Shown: piece by piece, positions 51,280 to 61,168 of the stretch
How the letters are laid out: every line of letters begins with the position of its first letter
How positions within the stretch are numbered: the first letter of the stretch is position 1
NCBI GenBank assembly: GCA_037956075.1
Contig: CP138327.1
Coordinates: 434,001 to 498,000 of the forward strand
Reading direction: 5' to 3'
From: Catillopecten margaritatus gill symbiont
GTDB lineage: Bacteria; Pseudomonadota; Gammaproteobacteria; PS1; Pseudothioglobaceae
DNA length: 64,000 nucleotides
Program-made: the position numbers and the translations under genes
The notes under the pieces: model-generated
Told to the model about the DNA's origin: nothing
Databases searched by the model: none
The model's input: only the letters and a program-made list of their open reading frames with translations

Positions 51280-52782
51280 ATGGAAACAGATGATATGATG
51301 GAAATTATTCAAACAGCAACCCCTGTTTTAGAGGTTTTATCCACGCTTTTTGTCTTTTTCTTGGGTTTAATTTTTTTATTAATCGTTGTTATTTTTATTT
51401 TTGATATTAGTCAAAAAAAGAATGCAATTTTACGAAATTACCCTGTTGTTGGACATTTTCGTAGTATTTTTTCTAGCTTGGGTGAATTTTTTCGTCAATA
51501 TTTCTTTGCAATGGATAGGGAAGAGATGCCGTTTAACCGTGCTGAGCGTGATTGGGTGCATAGAGCGGCTAATAATACCGATACTACAGTTGCATTTGGG
51601 TCAACTAAAAGCCTAAGTCTTACAAACACCGCTATTTTTGCCAATTGCCCCTTTCCAACTTTAGATAAAGATGCGTCTGAAATACGCCCAATTACTATTG
51701 GCGAGAATTTTTGTCAAAAACCTTATGCAGCAAAATCAATTTTTAATATTTCTGGTATGAGTTTTGGTGCAATTTCCAAACCCGCAGTATTGGCACTTTC
51801 GAATGGTGCTAGAATAGCAGACTGTTGGTACAACACAGGAGAGGGTGGTCTTAGTCCTTATCATTTAGAAGGTGGGGCGGATATTGTTTTCCAAATAGGG
51901 ACAGCAAAATATGGTGTGCGTGACTCAGAAGGTGGGTTAAGTGACGAAAAACTCGTCGAACTTGCTACTCATAAGCAAATCAAAATGTTTGAAATTAAGA
52001 TGAGTCAGGGCGCTAAACCCGGTAAAGGCGGTATTTTACCAGGGGCTAAAGTGACCGAGCAGATTGCTCAAATTCGTGGCATTGGTGTCGGTGAAGATTC
52101 TATCTCACCCAATCGACATATTGAAATTAGCAGTGCACAGGATTTATTGGATATGATTAACCATGTGCGTAAGGTTACTGGTAAGCCAACTGGCTTTAAA
52201 TCGGTCATTGGTGCAACTGATTGGCTAGATGATTTTTTCCAAGAAATTAATAAGCGTGGTGAAGCTTGTGCACCAGATTTTATTACGCTAGATAGTGGTG
52301 ATGGTGGCACAGGGGCGGCACCCATGTCGCTATTGGATAATGTTGGACTGCCTATTAAGGAAACACTCCCCTTGTTGGTTGATAAGCTCATTCAATACAA
52401 CCTTAAGACACGCGTTAAAGTCATTACCTCTGGTAAATTAATCACACCATCTGAAGTGGCTTGGGCGTTATGTGCTGGGGCAGATTTTATAACCAGTGCA
52501 CGGGGCTTTATGTTTTCAATTGGCTGTATTCAAGCATTAAAATGTAATAAAAATACCTGTCCAACGGGTATTACTACACACAATAAACGCCTACAAAAAG
52601 GATTAGACCCGAAAAATAAAGCGATCAAAGTCGCTAATTATGTACATAATATGAATCATGCAGTTGAAGTTATTGCCCATTCTTGTGGTGTATCTGAGCC
52701 TAGAGAGTTAAATCGTAACCATGTACGCATTGTGCAAAATAACGGTCGCTCAATCCCAATGAGTGAACTTTACCCATCATAA
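51280..52782 (+). CDS. glutamate synthase-like FMN/FeS protein with N-terminal membrane helix
   Basis: From ATG 51280 (AAAGGAGAGG upstream) the 500-residue protein has one N-terminal membrane helix (about 15-45) and then the FMN-binding domain of glutamate synthase: ISGMSFGAISKPAVLAL, NTGEGGLSPYH, EIKMSQGAKPGKGG, and the FeS-binding Cys cluster near CIQALKCNKNTCPTGI. The amidotransferase domain of GltB is missing, so it is not a complete glutamate synthase. It is followed by acetolactate-synthase-like and aldehyde dehydrogenase genes, which suggests a shared unknown pathway. Confidence 0.85.
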   Translation: METDDMMEIIQTATPVLEVLSTLFVFFLGLIFLLIVVIFIFDISQKKNAILRNYPVVGHFRSIFSSLGEFFRQYFFAMDREEMPFNRAERDWVHRAANNTDTTVAFGSTKSLSLTNTAIFANCPFPTLDKDASEIRPITIGENFCQKPYAAKSIFNISGMSFGAISKPAVLALSNGARIADCWYNTGEGGLSPYHLEGGADIVFQIGTAKYGVRDSEGGLSDEKLVELATHKQIKMFEIKMSQGAKPGKGGILPGAKVTEQIAQIRGIGVGEDSISPNRHIEISSAQDLLDMINHVRKVTGKPTGFKSVIGATDWLDDFFQEINKRGEACAPDFITLDSGDGGTGAAPMSLLDNVGLPIKETLPLLVDKLIQYNLKTRVKVITSGKLITPSEVAWALCAGADFITSARGFMFSIGCIQALKCNKNTCPTGITTHNKRLQKGLDPKNKAIKVANYVHNMNHAVEVIAHSCGVSEPRELNRNHVRIVQNNGRSIPMSELYPS

Positions 52783-52798
52783 TACCCAGGAGAGCAAC

Positions 52799-54430
52799 AT
52801 GAAAGCGTCTGATTTATTTGTTAAAGCCTTAGAAAATGAAGGGGTTGAATATATTTTTGGTGTTCCTGGTGAGGAAAATTTAGATTTTTTAGATTCTCTG
52901 AGAAATTCAAGTATTAAATTTATTCTAACTCGCCATGAGCAGGGTGCAGCATTTATGGCGGCTACTTATGGCAGAATGACGGGTAAAACAGGCGTGTGTT
53001 TAGCTACTTTAGGACCTGGTGCGACTAATTTTGTAACTTGTGCCGCTTATGCGCAACTAGGCGGGTTTCCAATGTTAATGATTACAGGGCAAAAACCAAT
53101 TAACTCTAGCAAACAAGGGCGTTTTCAAATTATTGATATTGTGCGTATGATGGAGCCACTCACTAAATCTAGCAAGCAAATTGTTAACGGTGGCACGATC
53201 CCCTCTTTAGTTCGAGATGCTTTTCGTTTGGCAGAAGAGGAAAGACCGGGCGCCGTACATTTAGAGCTGCCTGAAGATGTGGCATTTGAAGAAGTAAAGG
53301 ACTGGCATATATTTCCTGTGCATGAAATTCGTCGCCCAGATGCAGACCAAAAGGCTATAGAAATAGCAGTAGAGATGATTAAAAATGCTAAAAACCCTTT
53401 GATATTAATTGGTGCTGGCGCTAATCGAAAAAAGCTGTTTAAATCTATGCAAAATTTTGTTGATAAAACCTGTATTCCATTTTTTAACACGCAAATGGGG
53501 AAGGGTGTGGTAAGTTGCGAGAACCCATTATTCTTAGGTACAGCGGCATTATCTGATGGCGATGTATTGCATCGGGCGGTTGAAATAGCCGACCTAATCA
53601 TTAACATTGGTCACGATGTGGTGGAGAAACCACCATTTTTTATGCACAAAGGTGGCACTAAAGTTATTCACATTAATTTTAACTCTGCACAAGTTGATGA
53701 AGTGTATTTTCCACAACTTGAAATTGTGGGTGATATTGAAACGACAGTTAATCGTTTGGCTCAAATATTAAAAGCAAAATTAGGTAATTGTTCATTAGAG
53801 TTATTAGACCTTAGAAAGCGTATTAAGCAAGCCATTCACGAGAAAGATAATGATGCTTCTTATCCTTTATTGCCACAGCGTATTGTTGCTGATGTGCGTC
53901 GTGGACTTGATAAAGATGCAATCATTGCATTAGATAATGGTATGTATAAAATTTGGTTTGCACGACATTATCATACTTATATGCCCAACACGGTATTGCT
54001 CGATAATGCTTTAGCAACAATGGGTGCAGGATTATCAAGCGCAATGGCTTGCGCCTTATTATATCCACAGCGCCAAGTGATGGCAATCTGTGGTGATGGT
54101 GGCTTTATGATGAATTCTCAAGAGATTGAAACAGCGACACGCCTTGAGTTAAATTTAGTGGTACTTGTTATAACTGACAATGCTTTTGGTATGATTCGCT
54201 GGAAGCAAGAAGGTCAAGGTTTAAATGATTTTGGACTTGAATACAACAACCCTGATTTTGTGAAATATGCTGATAGTTATGGCGCACAGGGACACAAAGT
54301 AAAGGATGTGAATCAATTTTTACCGCTCATTCAATCTTGCTTTAATAAAGGGGGTGTGCATATTATTGATGTGCCAATTGACTACAAAGAAAACAAGGCA
54401 CTGCTTCCTGAACAACTAAGAAATACATAA
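52799..54430 (+). CDS. thiamine-pyrophosphate enzyme, acetolactate synthase-like
   Basis: From ATG 52799 (AGGAGAGCAAC upstream) the 543-residue protein has the three domains of ThDP enzymes: FGVPGEENLDFLD and the catalytic Glu in RHEQGAAFMA at the start, and the ThDP/Mg site CGDGGFMMNSQEIETA...ITDNAFGMI near 436. It looks like an acetolactate synthase large subunit, but it lies outside an ilv operon and no small subunit follows, so another 2-oxoacid may be used. Confidence 0.85.
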   Translation: MKASDLFVKALENEGVEYIFGVPGEENLDFLDSLRNSSIKFILTRHEQGAAFMAATYGRMTGKTGVCLATLGPGATNFVTCAAYAQLGGFPMLMITGQKPINSSKQGRFQIIDIVRMMEPLTKSSKQIVNGGTIPSLVRDAFRLAEEERPGAVHLELPEDVAFEEVKDWHIFPVHEIRRPDADQKAIEIAVEMIKNAKNPLILIGAGANRKKLFKSMQNFVDKTCIPFFNTQMGKGVVSCENPLFLGTAALSDGDVLHRAVEIADLIINIGHDVVEKPPFFMHKGGTKVIHINFNSAQVDEVYFPQLEIVGDIETTVNRLAQILKAKLGNCSLELLDLRKRIKQAIHEKDNDASYPLLPQRIVADVRRGLDKDAIIALDNGMYKIWFARHYHTYMPNTVLLDNALATMGAGLSSAMACALLYPQRQVMAICGDGGFMMNSQEIETATRLELNLVVLVITDNAFGMIRWKQEGQGLNDFGLEYNNPDFVKYADSYGAQGHKVKDVNQFLPLIQSCFNKGGVHIIDVPIDYKENKALLPEQLRNT

Positions 54431-54440
54431 AGGGTTATTT

Positions 54441-55817
54441 ATGGAAAAATTAATTGTTAAGCAAGCTTACACAGGTGAAATACTGGCAGAGTTAAAGATG
54501 CACAATAGTGCGCAGGTAGAGCAAATGTTGTCTACAGCACAACAATTGCATCAAACAGGGCGACTAGCAGAGAAACAACGCATTGCCATTCTCAACAAAT
54601 TAGCCGATTTAATCGAAGCTGAGCACGAAGATTTTGCTCGCTTAATCGCCAATGAGGGCGGCAAACCCATCCGTGATGCAAGAGTGGAAGTTACCCGAGC
54701 CATCAATGGCATTCATATTGCCATTAAAGAATTGGGCAATATCAAAGGTGAAAAAATCCCAATGGATTACACGCCAGCAGGATCAGGGCATACAGCGAAC
54801 ACTATTCTCGAGCCAATCGGCGTGGTGGTTGCCATCAGTGCTTTCAATCACCCTTTAAATTTAGCTATTCACCAGGTCATTCCTGCACTTGCTACAGGTT
54901 GTCCTGTGATTATCAAACCCGCCAGTCTAACGCCATTATGCACACTGCGTTTAGCCGAATTGATTGAGCAAGCAGGTTTGCCAGTAGGCTGGGTGCAAGT
55001 CGCATTGTTGGAAAATAAAGATGCGGAAAAATTGGTTACTGATGACAAGGTCGCATTTTTTAGTTTTATTGGCTCCGCTAAAGTTGGTTGGTATTTAAAG
55101 TCAAAACTCGCCCCAGGTGTGCGTTGTGCTTTAGAACACGGTGGTGTTGCCCCTTTAATTTTTGACGAATATGCCGATGAAGTAGGTTTTGTCAAGGGCG
55201 TGGTAAAGGCCAGCATGTATCACTCAGGGCAAGTTTGTGTTTCCGTGCAACGCGTCTATGTTCCCAACGACAAAGCCGAATATTTGGCACAAAAAATTGC
55301 AGATGTTGCCAGCCAACAAAAAGTCGGCAATGCCATTAACGAAGACACAGATTTAGGCCCACTAATTTCACCGAAAGAAACCGATAGGATTGAATCTTGG
55401 GTTAACGAGGCTGTAGCAACAGGCGCAAAACTCATTACTGGCGGTAAACGCATTAATGACATCAGTTACCAACCAACCGTTTTACTTAATCCACCAACAG
55501 ATGCAAAAGTATCCACTCAAGAAATCTTTGCCCCCGTTGTCTGCATTTATGGCTACGACAACATTGACGAAGCAATACAGCAAGCCAATAGCTTGGATGT
55601 CTCCTTCCAATCCGCCGTATTCAGCGACAATATAGATGCTGCAATGAACATCGCCAAACGCCTAGAAGCCTCCGCAGTAATGATTAATGAATACACCACC
55701 TTTAGAGTAGATTGGATGCCATTTTCAGGGCGTAAACACTCAGGCTATGGTATCGGAGGTATTGGCTATACGATGCGTGATATGCTTGAGCATAAAATGA
55801 TTGTCGTTAAAAGTTAA
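54441..55817 (+). CDS. NAD(P)-dependent aldehyde dehydrogenase
   Basis: The 458-residue enzyme has AISAFNHPLNLAIHQVIPAL and VIIKPASLTPL for cofactor binding, LEHGGVAP with the general-base Glu, and the catalytic Cys in SGQVCVSVQRV near 266. LEHGG replaces the usual LELGG. The substrate cannot be read from sequence; short-chain semialdehyde or lactaldehyde-type substrates are typical for this subfamily. It is the third gene of the co-directional set with the glutamate synthase-like and acetolactate-synthase-like genes. Confidence 0.88.
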   Translation: MEKLIVKQAYTGEILAELKMHNSAQVEQMLSTAQQLHQTGRLAEKQRIAILNKLADLIEAEHEDFARLIANEGGKPIRDARVEVTRAINGIHIAIKELGNIKGEKIPMDYTPAGSGHTANTILEPIGVVVAISAFNHPLNLAIHQVIPALATGCPVIIKPASLTPLCTLRLAELIEQAGLPVGWVQVALLENKDAEKLVTDDKVAFFSFIGSAKVGWYLKSKLAPGVRCALEHGGVAPLIFDEYADEVGFVKGVVKASMYHSGQVCVSVQRVYVPNDKAEYLAQKIADVASQQKVGNAINEDTDLGPLISPKETDRIESWVNEAVATGAKLITGGKRINDISYQPTVLLNPPTDAKVSTQEIFAPVVCIYGYDNIDEAIQQANSLDVSFQSAVFSDNIDAAMNIAKRLEASAVMINEYTTFRVDWMPFSGRKHSGYGIGGIGYTMRDMLEHKMIVVKS

Positions 55818-55828
55818 CGAGTTTACAG

Positions 55829-56776
55829 CTATCCAATAGACTCACCCGCTGCCTGTAAATCAGCATGATACGAAGAACGGACCATCGGACCACTAGCAAC
55901 TTGTGAAAACCCCATTTCTATGGCAGTGTCTTTATATGCTTTAAATTGCTCGGGTGTGATGTAGGCTTCAACGGCTAAGTGGTATTTGCTGGGTTGCAGA
56001 TATTGACCAAGGGTCAACATATCGACATCATGTGCGCGTAAGTCAGACAGCACATTTAAAACCTGTTGCTTGGTTTCACCAACACCGAGCATCAAACCCG
56101 ATTTAGTCGTTACCTCGGGGTGTTGTTGTTTAAACGACTGCAATAATTTCAAAGAATATTCATAACTTGCCCCTGGGCGAACTTTCGGATAAAGACTCGG
56201 CACAGTTTCAAGATTGTGATTAAACACATCAGGCGGACAAGTTTGGAAAACTTTAAGGGCCTTGTCAATCCTGCCTCTAAAATCTGGCGTTAGAATTTCA
56301 ATCTTCACATTCGGTGTGGTTTTTCTAATAGCGTCAATACATTCTTTAAAATGGTTCGCACCACCATCACGCAAATCATCTCTATCCACTGAAGTAATCA
56401 CCACATATTTAAGCGCCATTTTTTCAATGGTTTCTGCCAAATGCTTAGGTTCCTCTACATCAAGTGGCTTAGGTTTCCCGTGTGCCACATCGCAAAAAGG
56501 ACAGCGACGGGTGCATATTTGCCCCATAATCATAAAAGTTGCCGTGCCATGGGTGAAGCATTCCGCAAGATTGGGGCATTGCGCCTCTTCACAAACGGTA
56601 AAAAGTTTTTGCGAACGCAAAGTGTCTTTAAGTTTGCCGACTTTTGAGCCTGAGGCTAATTTAATTCGAATCCAACTCGGTTTTTTAAGTGGAACACGCT
56701 CTGCATCAGGCTTAATCCTGAGTCTTGCGGTTTTTGATTCGCCTTTAAGGGCTTTGATTTCAATTTCTTGTGACAT
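55829..56776 (-). CDS. lipA: lipoyl synthase
   Basis: LipA inserts two sulfur atoms into octanoyl groups on carrier proteins. The 315-residue radical-SAM protein has the N-terminal auxiliary cluster [12 protein letters not shown] (about 62-73), the radical-SAM motif [10 protein letters not shown] (about 92-101), and the C-terminal SSYHAD serine that binds the auxiliary cluster. It overlaps lipB by 17 bp, and the end is only 12 bp from the convergent aldehyde dehydrogenase. Confidence 0.96.
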   Translation of the reverse strand: MSQEIEIKALKGESKTARLRIKPDAERVPLKKPSWIRIKLASGSKVGKLKDTLRSQKLFTVCEEAQCPNLAECFTHGTATFMIMGQICTRRCPFCDVAHGKPKPLDVEEPKHLAETIEKMALKYVVITSVDRDDLRDGGANHFKECIDAIRKTTPNVKIEILTPDFRGRIDKALKVFQTCPPDVFNHNLETVPSLYPKVRPGASYEYSLKLLQSFKQQHPEVTTKSGLMLGVGETKQQVLNVLSDLRAHDVDMLTLGQYLQPSKYHLAVEAYITPEQFKAYKDTAIEMGFSQVASGPMVRSSYHADLQAAGESIG

Positions 56777-57365
56777 TTTCCGTTAATCGTTGCGTGAGTT
56801 CAGTGCCAATGGCTTCAAGTTGTACATTATCCGTTAAATCTAGCATTTGTGTGACGGCTAAACCTTGGTATCCACAAGGGTTTATCTGCGAAAAGGGCGA
56901 TAAATCCATATCCACATTAAGACTCAGCCCGTGATAAGTGTTGCCATTTTTGACTTTTAGCCCCAAAGCGGCGATTTTAGCATCATTAACATACACACCA
57001 TGTGCCCCTTCTTTGAGATGAGATTCAATGCCATAAGCGTGCAACAAATCCATAATTGATACCTCTATCAACGACACCATTTTTTTAACACCAATCCCCA
57101 AACGCCTTAAATCAATCAAACAATAAACCACTAATTGTCCCAACCCATGATAGGTAATTTGCCCGCCACGGTCGCTTTGCACCACGGGGATATTGTTGTT
57201 TTGTAATAGGTTTTTAGCCTTGCCAGAGATGCCTTGGGTGAACACAGCAGGGTGCTCAACAATCCACAATTCATCGTCGGTATCGGCTTGGCGTTCGGCA
57301 GTGAAGGTTTTCATTGCCGCCCAAGTTTGAGTGTAATCTTGAATGCCGAGGTTGGTTATTTTCAA
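56760..57365 (-). CDS. lipB: octanoyl-[acyl-carrier] protein transferase
   Basis: LipB transfers octanoate from acyl carrier protein to lipoate-dependent enzymes. The 201-residue protein has [18 protein letters not shown] with the conserved His, and the [20 protein letters not shown] segment with its Lys. The order ybeD-lipB-lipA is the common gammaproteobacterial arrangement. It overlaps ybeD by 4 bp and lipA by 17 bp. Confidence 0.95.
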   Translation of the reverse strand: MKITNLGIQDYTQTWAAMKTFTAERQADTDDELWIVEHPAVFTQGISGKAKNLLQNNNIPVVQSDRGGQITYHGLGQLVVYCLIDLRRLGIGVKKMVSLIEVSIMDLLHAYGIESHLKEGAHGVYVNDAKIAALGLKVKNGNTYHGLSLNVDMDLSPFSQINPCGYQGLAVTQMLDLTDNVQLEAIGTELTQRLTENVTRN

Positions 57366-57646
57366 AGGATATAAGCCACCAACGGATGGTCTTGCAGTTC
57401 TTTATTGATAGCATTCAACTGCACCACGCTGGTAGCGGTAATTCTAACAGTGTAAGAAATGTAATTACCCTTAGTGCTTTTCCTGCTGCTAATCTGGCTC
57501 GGATGAATTTCCCCAGCGTGGCGTTCGATGATGCAACACATTTCTGTGTGCAAATCATCGTGGTCTTTACCCATTACCTTAACGGGGTAGTCGCAAGGGA
57601 AATTAAAAATTTCTTCGGGAGTAGGTTTTGAGTTAGGCTTAATCAT
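57362..57646 (-). CDS. ybeD: DUF493 (YbeD-like) protein
   Basis: The 94-residue protein has the DUF493 pattern [13 protein letters not shown] at the N-terminus and [20 protein letters not shown] in the middle; the fold is an ACT-like regulatory domain. It is conserved upstream of lipB in many proteobacteria, and its role is not established. It is divergent from the MoxR gene, with only about 60 bp between the likely starts. Confidence 0.9.
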   Translation of the reverse strand: MIKPNSKPTPEEIFNFPCDYPVKVMGKDHDDLHTEMCCIIERHAGEIHPSQISSRKSTKGNYISYTVRITATSVVQLNAINKELQDHPLVAYIL

Positions 57647-57707
57647 AATGAGTAATTTTAGTGGCTATTACTATAAAATAGGGGCAATTTTACATTTTTC
57701 AATCCTT

Positions 57708-58748
57708 ATGCGTCCACAACAAATTATAACCATCTTAAATCAAGAATTTGAATCCGTTACCCACGGACACCATACTCCCGTAATGCTCTGGGGTGCACCA
57801 GGCATCGGCAAATCACAAATCATCAGTCAAGTTGCCATCGAGCACAAAGCCGCAATGATTGATATTCGCTTATCACAAATGGAGCCAAGCGACTTGCGTG
57901 GCATCCCCTTCAAAAACGGCGAACAAGTGGATTGGGCAATCCCTTCCTTATTACCCGATGCAAAACGACACGGCGACAAAGGCATCCTATTCTTAGACGA
58001 AATTACCTCCGCGCCTCCAACAGTTTCCGCTGCCGCCTACCAATTAATTTTAGACCGTCGTTTAGGTGACTACATCGTCCCTGACGGCTGGGTAATTTTT
58101 GCCGCAGGCAACCGCCAAGGTGATAGGGGGGTTACTTATTCAATGCCCGCCCCTCTTGCCAACCGTTTTTCACATTACGACCTAGAGGTCAATCTCGATG
58201 ACTGGGTGGCTTGGGCATATAAAAATAACATTGATGAACGCATTATTGGTTTCTTGCGTTATCGCCCTGAACATTTATTTGAGTTTGATTCTGCACACAA
58301 TCCTGTGGCTTTCCCCTCGCCAAGAACTTGGGAATTTACCCATCGTGCTTTGCAAAAATTTAAGGATAATTTAACCCTATTTAGAGCCGCAGCAACCGCT
58401 TGTGTTGGCGAAGTGGCAGGGGTTGAGGTTGCCACTTTTATTGAACATTTAGAAGATTTGCCTGATTTGGATGCGATTGTGAATGGCGAATCCGTGCCAA
58501 TCCCCGATGCGATTGATTTGCAATACGCCATCTGCTCTGCCTTAGTCGGTAGAGCAATCAGCGTTAAAGACACTGGTGACGCACAAAAAGTCTGGGGCAA
58601 TATCCTTAATTTCGCCAAAGATTTTCCACAAAAAGAACTGGGTGTGATGTTGGTTTCTGATATGCAACGTGCGATTGGGGGTGATATTTTTGCTGTGCCT
58701 GAGTTTGCGAATTGGGCAACAAAGATTGCCGATACAATGTTTGACTAA
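57708..58748 (+). CDS. MoxR-family AAA+ ATPase
   Basis: From the ATG at 57708 (MRPQQIITILNQEFE) the 346-residue protein has Walker A GAPGIGKS near 30, Walker B GILFLDEI near 90 and the sensor FAAGNRQGDRG near 131. MoxR ATPases act with vWA proteins to remodel or load metals into enzymes. Its partner gene, a DUF2201/vWA protein, would be expected right after; instead a truncated copy starts 4 bp later and the full gene is 2.4 kb away. An upstream start at 57648 is less likely. Confidence 0.88.
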   Translation: MRPQQIITILNQEFESVTHGHHTPVMLWGAPGIGKSQIISQVAIEHKAAMIDIRLSQMEPSDLRGIPFKNGEQVDWAIPSLLPDAKRHGDKGILFLDEITSAPPTVSAAAYQLILDRRLGDYIVPDGWVIFAAGNRQGDRGVTYSMPAPLANRFSHYDLEVNLDDWVAWAYKNNIDERIIGFLRYRPEHLFEFDSAHNPVAFPSPRTWEFTHRALQKFKDNLTLFRAAATACVGEVAGVEVATFIEHLEDLPDLDAIVNGESVPIPDAIDLQYAICSALVGRAISVKDTGDAQKVWGNILNFAKDFPQKELGVMLVSDMQRAIGGDIFAVPEFANWATKIADTMFD

Positions 58749-58752
58749 TTCC

Positions 58753-59136
58753 GTGGATAAATACCCAACATGGCAAGACAGTGCAATACAACCTAATGAA
58801 AAAGTTAGTGTGGTTGGTGAAGATATTATCCAGTCAGAGCAAGAGAGTGAATTGAGTGCAATTGAATTGAAAGCCATTAAAGCTCAACTCACAAAAGCCC
58901 GTACCCAACTTATACTCGACAGTCCTTTTTTAGGTAATTTGGTGTTGCGTTTACCGTTGATAGCAGCCGATTCTTGGTGCAAAACCAGTGCTACCGATGC
59001 CAAAAGTTTTTATTATAATCCCAAATTTATTGATGCACTCAATAACCCTCAAATTAAGTTTGTTTTAATCCACGAAGCATTACATTGTGCCTTGACGCAC
59101 TTTGCCCGCAGGGGTAATCGTGTTAAGTATAAATGA
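58753..59136 (+). pseudogene. truncated 5' copy of the vWA/DUF2201 gene
   Basis: From GTG 58753, 4 bp after moxR, the frame reads VDKYPTWQDSAIQPNEK and then matches the N-terminal part of the full vWA protein at 61161, including the HEALH zinc-type motif, until stop at 59136, where the inverted-repeat element begins. Bases 58813-59135 align without gaps to 61242-61564 with about 21 differences, all in the second part; the first 130 or so bases are identical. It is probably the stump of the original partner gene of moxR. Confidence 0.88.
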
Positions 59137-59297
59137 AGACCCTTGCATTAGGTATGAATATCGCCTAAAAGCCAACTTTCATCCATTTGATAACTTTTAC
59201 AAAACCTGTCTTAACCCTGCTAGGACTGGCTTTGTAAAAATTACCAACTGAATAAAATTTAACTTTTAGGCGATATTCATACCTAATGCAGGGGTCT
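59137..59297. mobile_element. 161-bp MITE with 35-bp terminal inverted repeats
   Basis: The left end AGACCCTTGCATTAGGTATG continues to about 59171; the right end (59263-59297) finishes CATACCTAATGCAGGGGTCT, the near-perfect reverse complement. The inside has no coding capacity. It starts exactly where the truncated vWA copy loses homology to the full gene. No clear target-site duplication is visible. Confidence 0.85.
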
Positions 59298-59378
59298 CTA
59301 TTTGACTAAGATTACCCGTATTTTTTTAACGGCACTTTGTTTTAGGGTAGAATAGTCATCTTTTGCAAAAAAATAACT

Positions 59379-60485
59379 ATGTTAGAAAAATTTAGCGTTA
59401 CCAACTTTAAAAATTTTAACGAAGAATTAATACTTGACTTTGCTGCCAGCGATTATCAATTTAACCCACAATCTATTAAAGACGGCATTATTAAAACTGC
59501 GATTGTCTATGGTGCTAATGCCTCTGGAAAATCTAATCTCGGTTTTGCAATATTCGATATTGTTCAACATTTAACCGATAACGAAAGTAGAGGGGATTTT
59601 TATCAACATTATTTAACAAAGCCAAGCAATAACCCTTATGCAGATTTTGAATATTGCTTTAAATTTGAAGAAAACAAGGTGGTTTATCAATATAAAAAAA
59701 CCAGCCATGAAACGCTAGGCGATGAATGCTTAATAATTAATGACAAAAAGGTTTTATCAGTTGTGCGTAGTGATAAAAAATCTGCTGTTTTTTCGTTAGA
59801 AGGTTCTGGAAATTTAAGCAAAAACATTAGCGGTGTTAATTTATCAATCATTAAATATGTTAAAGAAAATACTATTTTAGAAGACAATCAAGAAAATACC
59901 ATATTTAAGCAATTTTGTGATTTTATCAACGAGATGTTATTTTTTAGTTCATTGGAACATAACACCTACTTAGGACTAGAAAGCGGCTCAAGAGAATTAG
60001 ATAAAGATATTATTGACCAAGGTCATGTTGATGACTTCCAACAGTTTCTTAATAAAGCAGGTATTAAATGCACACTAAGTGTTATTGTGGACGAAAATGG
60101 AGAAGAAAGAATAGTTTTTGATTTTGATGGTGAGTATATTAATTTTTTTGAAATTGCTTCACAAGGAACAAAGTCTATAACTTTATTTTATTATTGGTAT
60201 CAGCGCATTCAAGCTAATAAAACTTCTTTTGTATTCATTGATGAGTTTGATTCGTTCTACCATCATAACCTATCTAAGTTTGTTGTTAAAAAACTAAAAG
60301 AAATTGATGTTCAAGTTATTTTTACTACGCATAATACGGACATTATGACTAATGATTTGTTACGTCCTGATTGTTATTTTATTTTAGCTAATAATCAGAT
60401 TACTGCTATAAATAAACTAACTGATCAAGAATTACGCACAGCCCATAACTTGCAAAAACTTTATAAAGCCCACGCATTTGAATAA
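59379..60485 (+). CDS. AAA (AAA_15/OLD-like) ATPase, candidate defence protein
   Basis: The 368-residue ATPase has Walker A GANASGKS (45-52), a signature-like SQGTKSITLF near 264, Walker B FVFIDEFDSFYH near 284 and a TTHNTD switch near 319. This SMC/ABC-like architecture is shared by OLD, PARIS AriA, RloA and retron ATPases. TTTAAC-17 bp-TAGAAT (59325-59353) may be its promoter. It overlaps the TOPRIM-like gene by one base. Anti-phage function is inferred from this pairing, not shown. Confidence 0.82.
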   Translation: MLEKFSVTNFKNFNEELILDFAASDYQFNPQSIKDGIIKTAIVYGANASGKSNLGFAIFDIVQHLTDNESRGDFYQHYLTKPSNNPYADFEYCFKFEENKVVYQYKKTSHETLGDECLIINDKKVLSVVRSDKKSAVFSLEGSGNLSKNISGVNLSIIKYVKENTILEDNQENTIFKQFCDFINEMLFFSSLEHNTYLGLESGSRELDKDIIDQGHVDDFQQFLNKAGIKCTLSVIVDENGEERIVFDFDGEYINFFEIASQGTKSITLFYYWYQRIQANKTSFVFIDEFDSFYHHNLSKFVVKKLKEIDVQVIFTTHNTDIMTNDLLRPDCYFILANNQITAINKLTDQELRTAHNLQKLYKAHAFE

Positions 60486-61168
60486 TGGCAGACAATTCGA
60501 TTACTTTGTTTGTGTTTGAAGGAAAGAAACAAGAGCGTCAATATTTACATATTTTTCTTGAGGCTTTATCTTTGAATGTTAATCGAATAGAAATTGCGTT
60601 TTGCACGCATATTTATACATTACATAAGAAGTTAGAAGAGAGTATTAATTTAGACACTTTTGAGTTATTAAAGGAAGAATGCACTGCATTAAGTCCAACA
60701 GATTACGATAGAGATGACATTGCTAGAATATATCTATTTTTTGATTACGATGGACATGTGCCAGAAGCAGATGATGAGAAAATACAAAAAATGTTAAAGG
60801 TATTTGATAATGAAACAGAAAAGGGGAAACTTTTTTTGAGTTATCCAATGTTAGAAGCCTTGGCTGATGGGGTCGATAATTTTAAAGGTGCTAATACAGA
60901 TATTAGTTTAGGACGTCGCTACAAATGCTATAAAAACATTAGAGAGCTATCTCAAGATGATCTTAAAAAGGCAACCAAAAAACACCTTAAAAAAGCCAAC
61001 TATTTAGTAAATAAAAAGTACCAAATTCCTAGTAATTTAATTGAACAATCCGATATTTTTACCGCTCAACAAATAAAATATATTGTAAATAACGAGGTCG
61101 CTATATTGAGTGCCTTACCTTTATTCTATCTAGATTATAAAGGCGTATCAGGTATCAGCAATGAGTGA
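60485..61168 (+). CDS. TOPRIM-like nuclease partner of the AAA ATPase
   Basis: The 227-residue protein has LFVFEGKKQER with Glu12 and YLFFDYDGH with Asp87 and Asp89, the Glu and DxD pattern of TOPRIM domains, then SYPMLEAL. RloB and PARIS AriB proteins have similar layouts, with little sequence identity between groups. It is encoded with an OLD/RloA-like ATPase, so I regard the two as a candidate defence system. Its last 8 bp overlap the start of the full vWA gene (ATGAGTGA). Confidence 0.72.
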   Translation: MADNSITLFVFEGKKQERQYLHIFLEALSLNVNRIEIAFCTHIYTLHKKLEESINLDTFELLKEECTALSPTDYDRDDIARIYLFFDYDGHVPEADDEKIQKMLKVFDNETEKGKLFLSYPMLEALADGVDNFKGANTDISLGRRYKCYKNIRELSQDDLKKATKKHLKKANYLVNKKYQIPSNLIEQSDIFTAQQIKYIVNNEVAILSALPLFYLDYKGVSGISNE

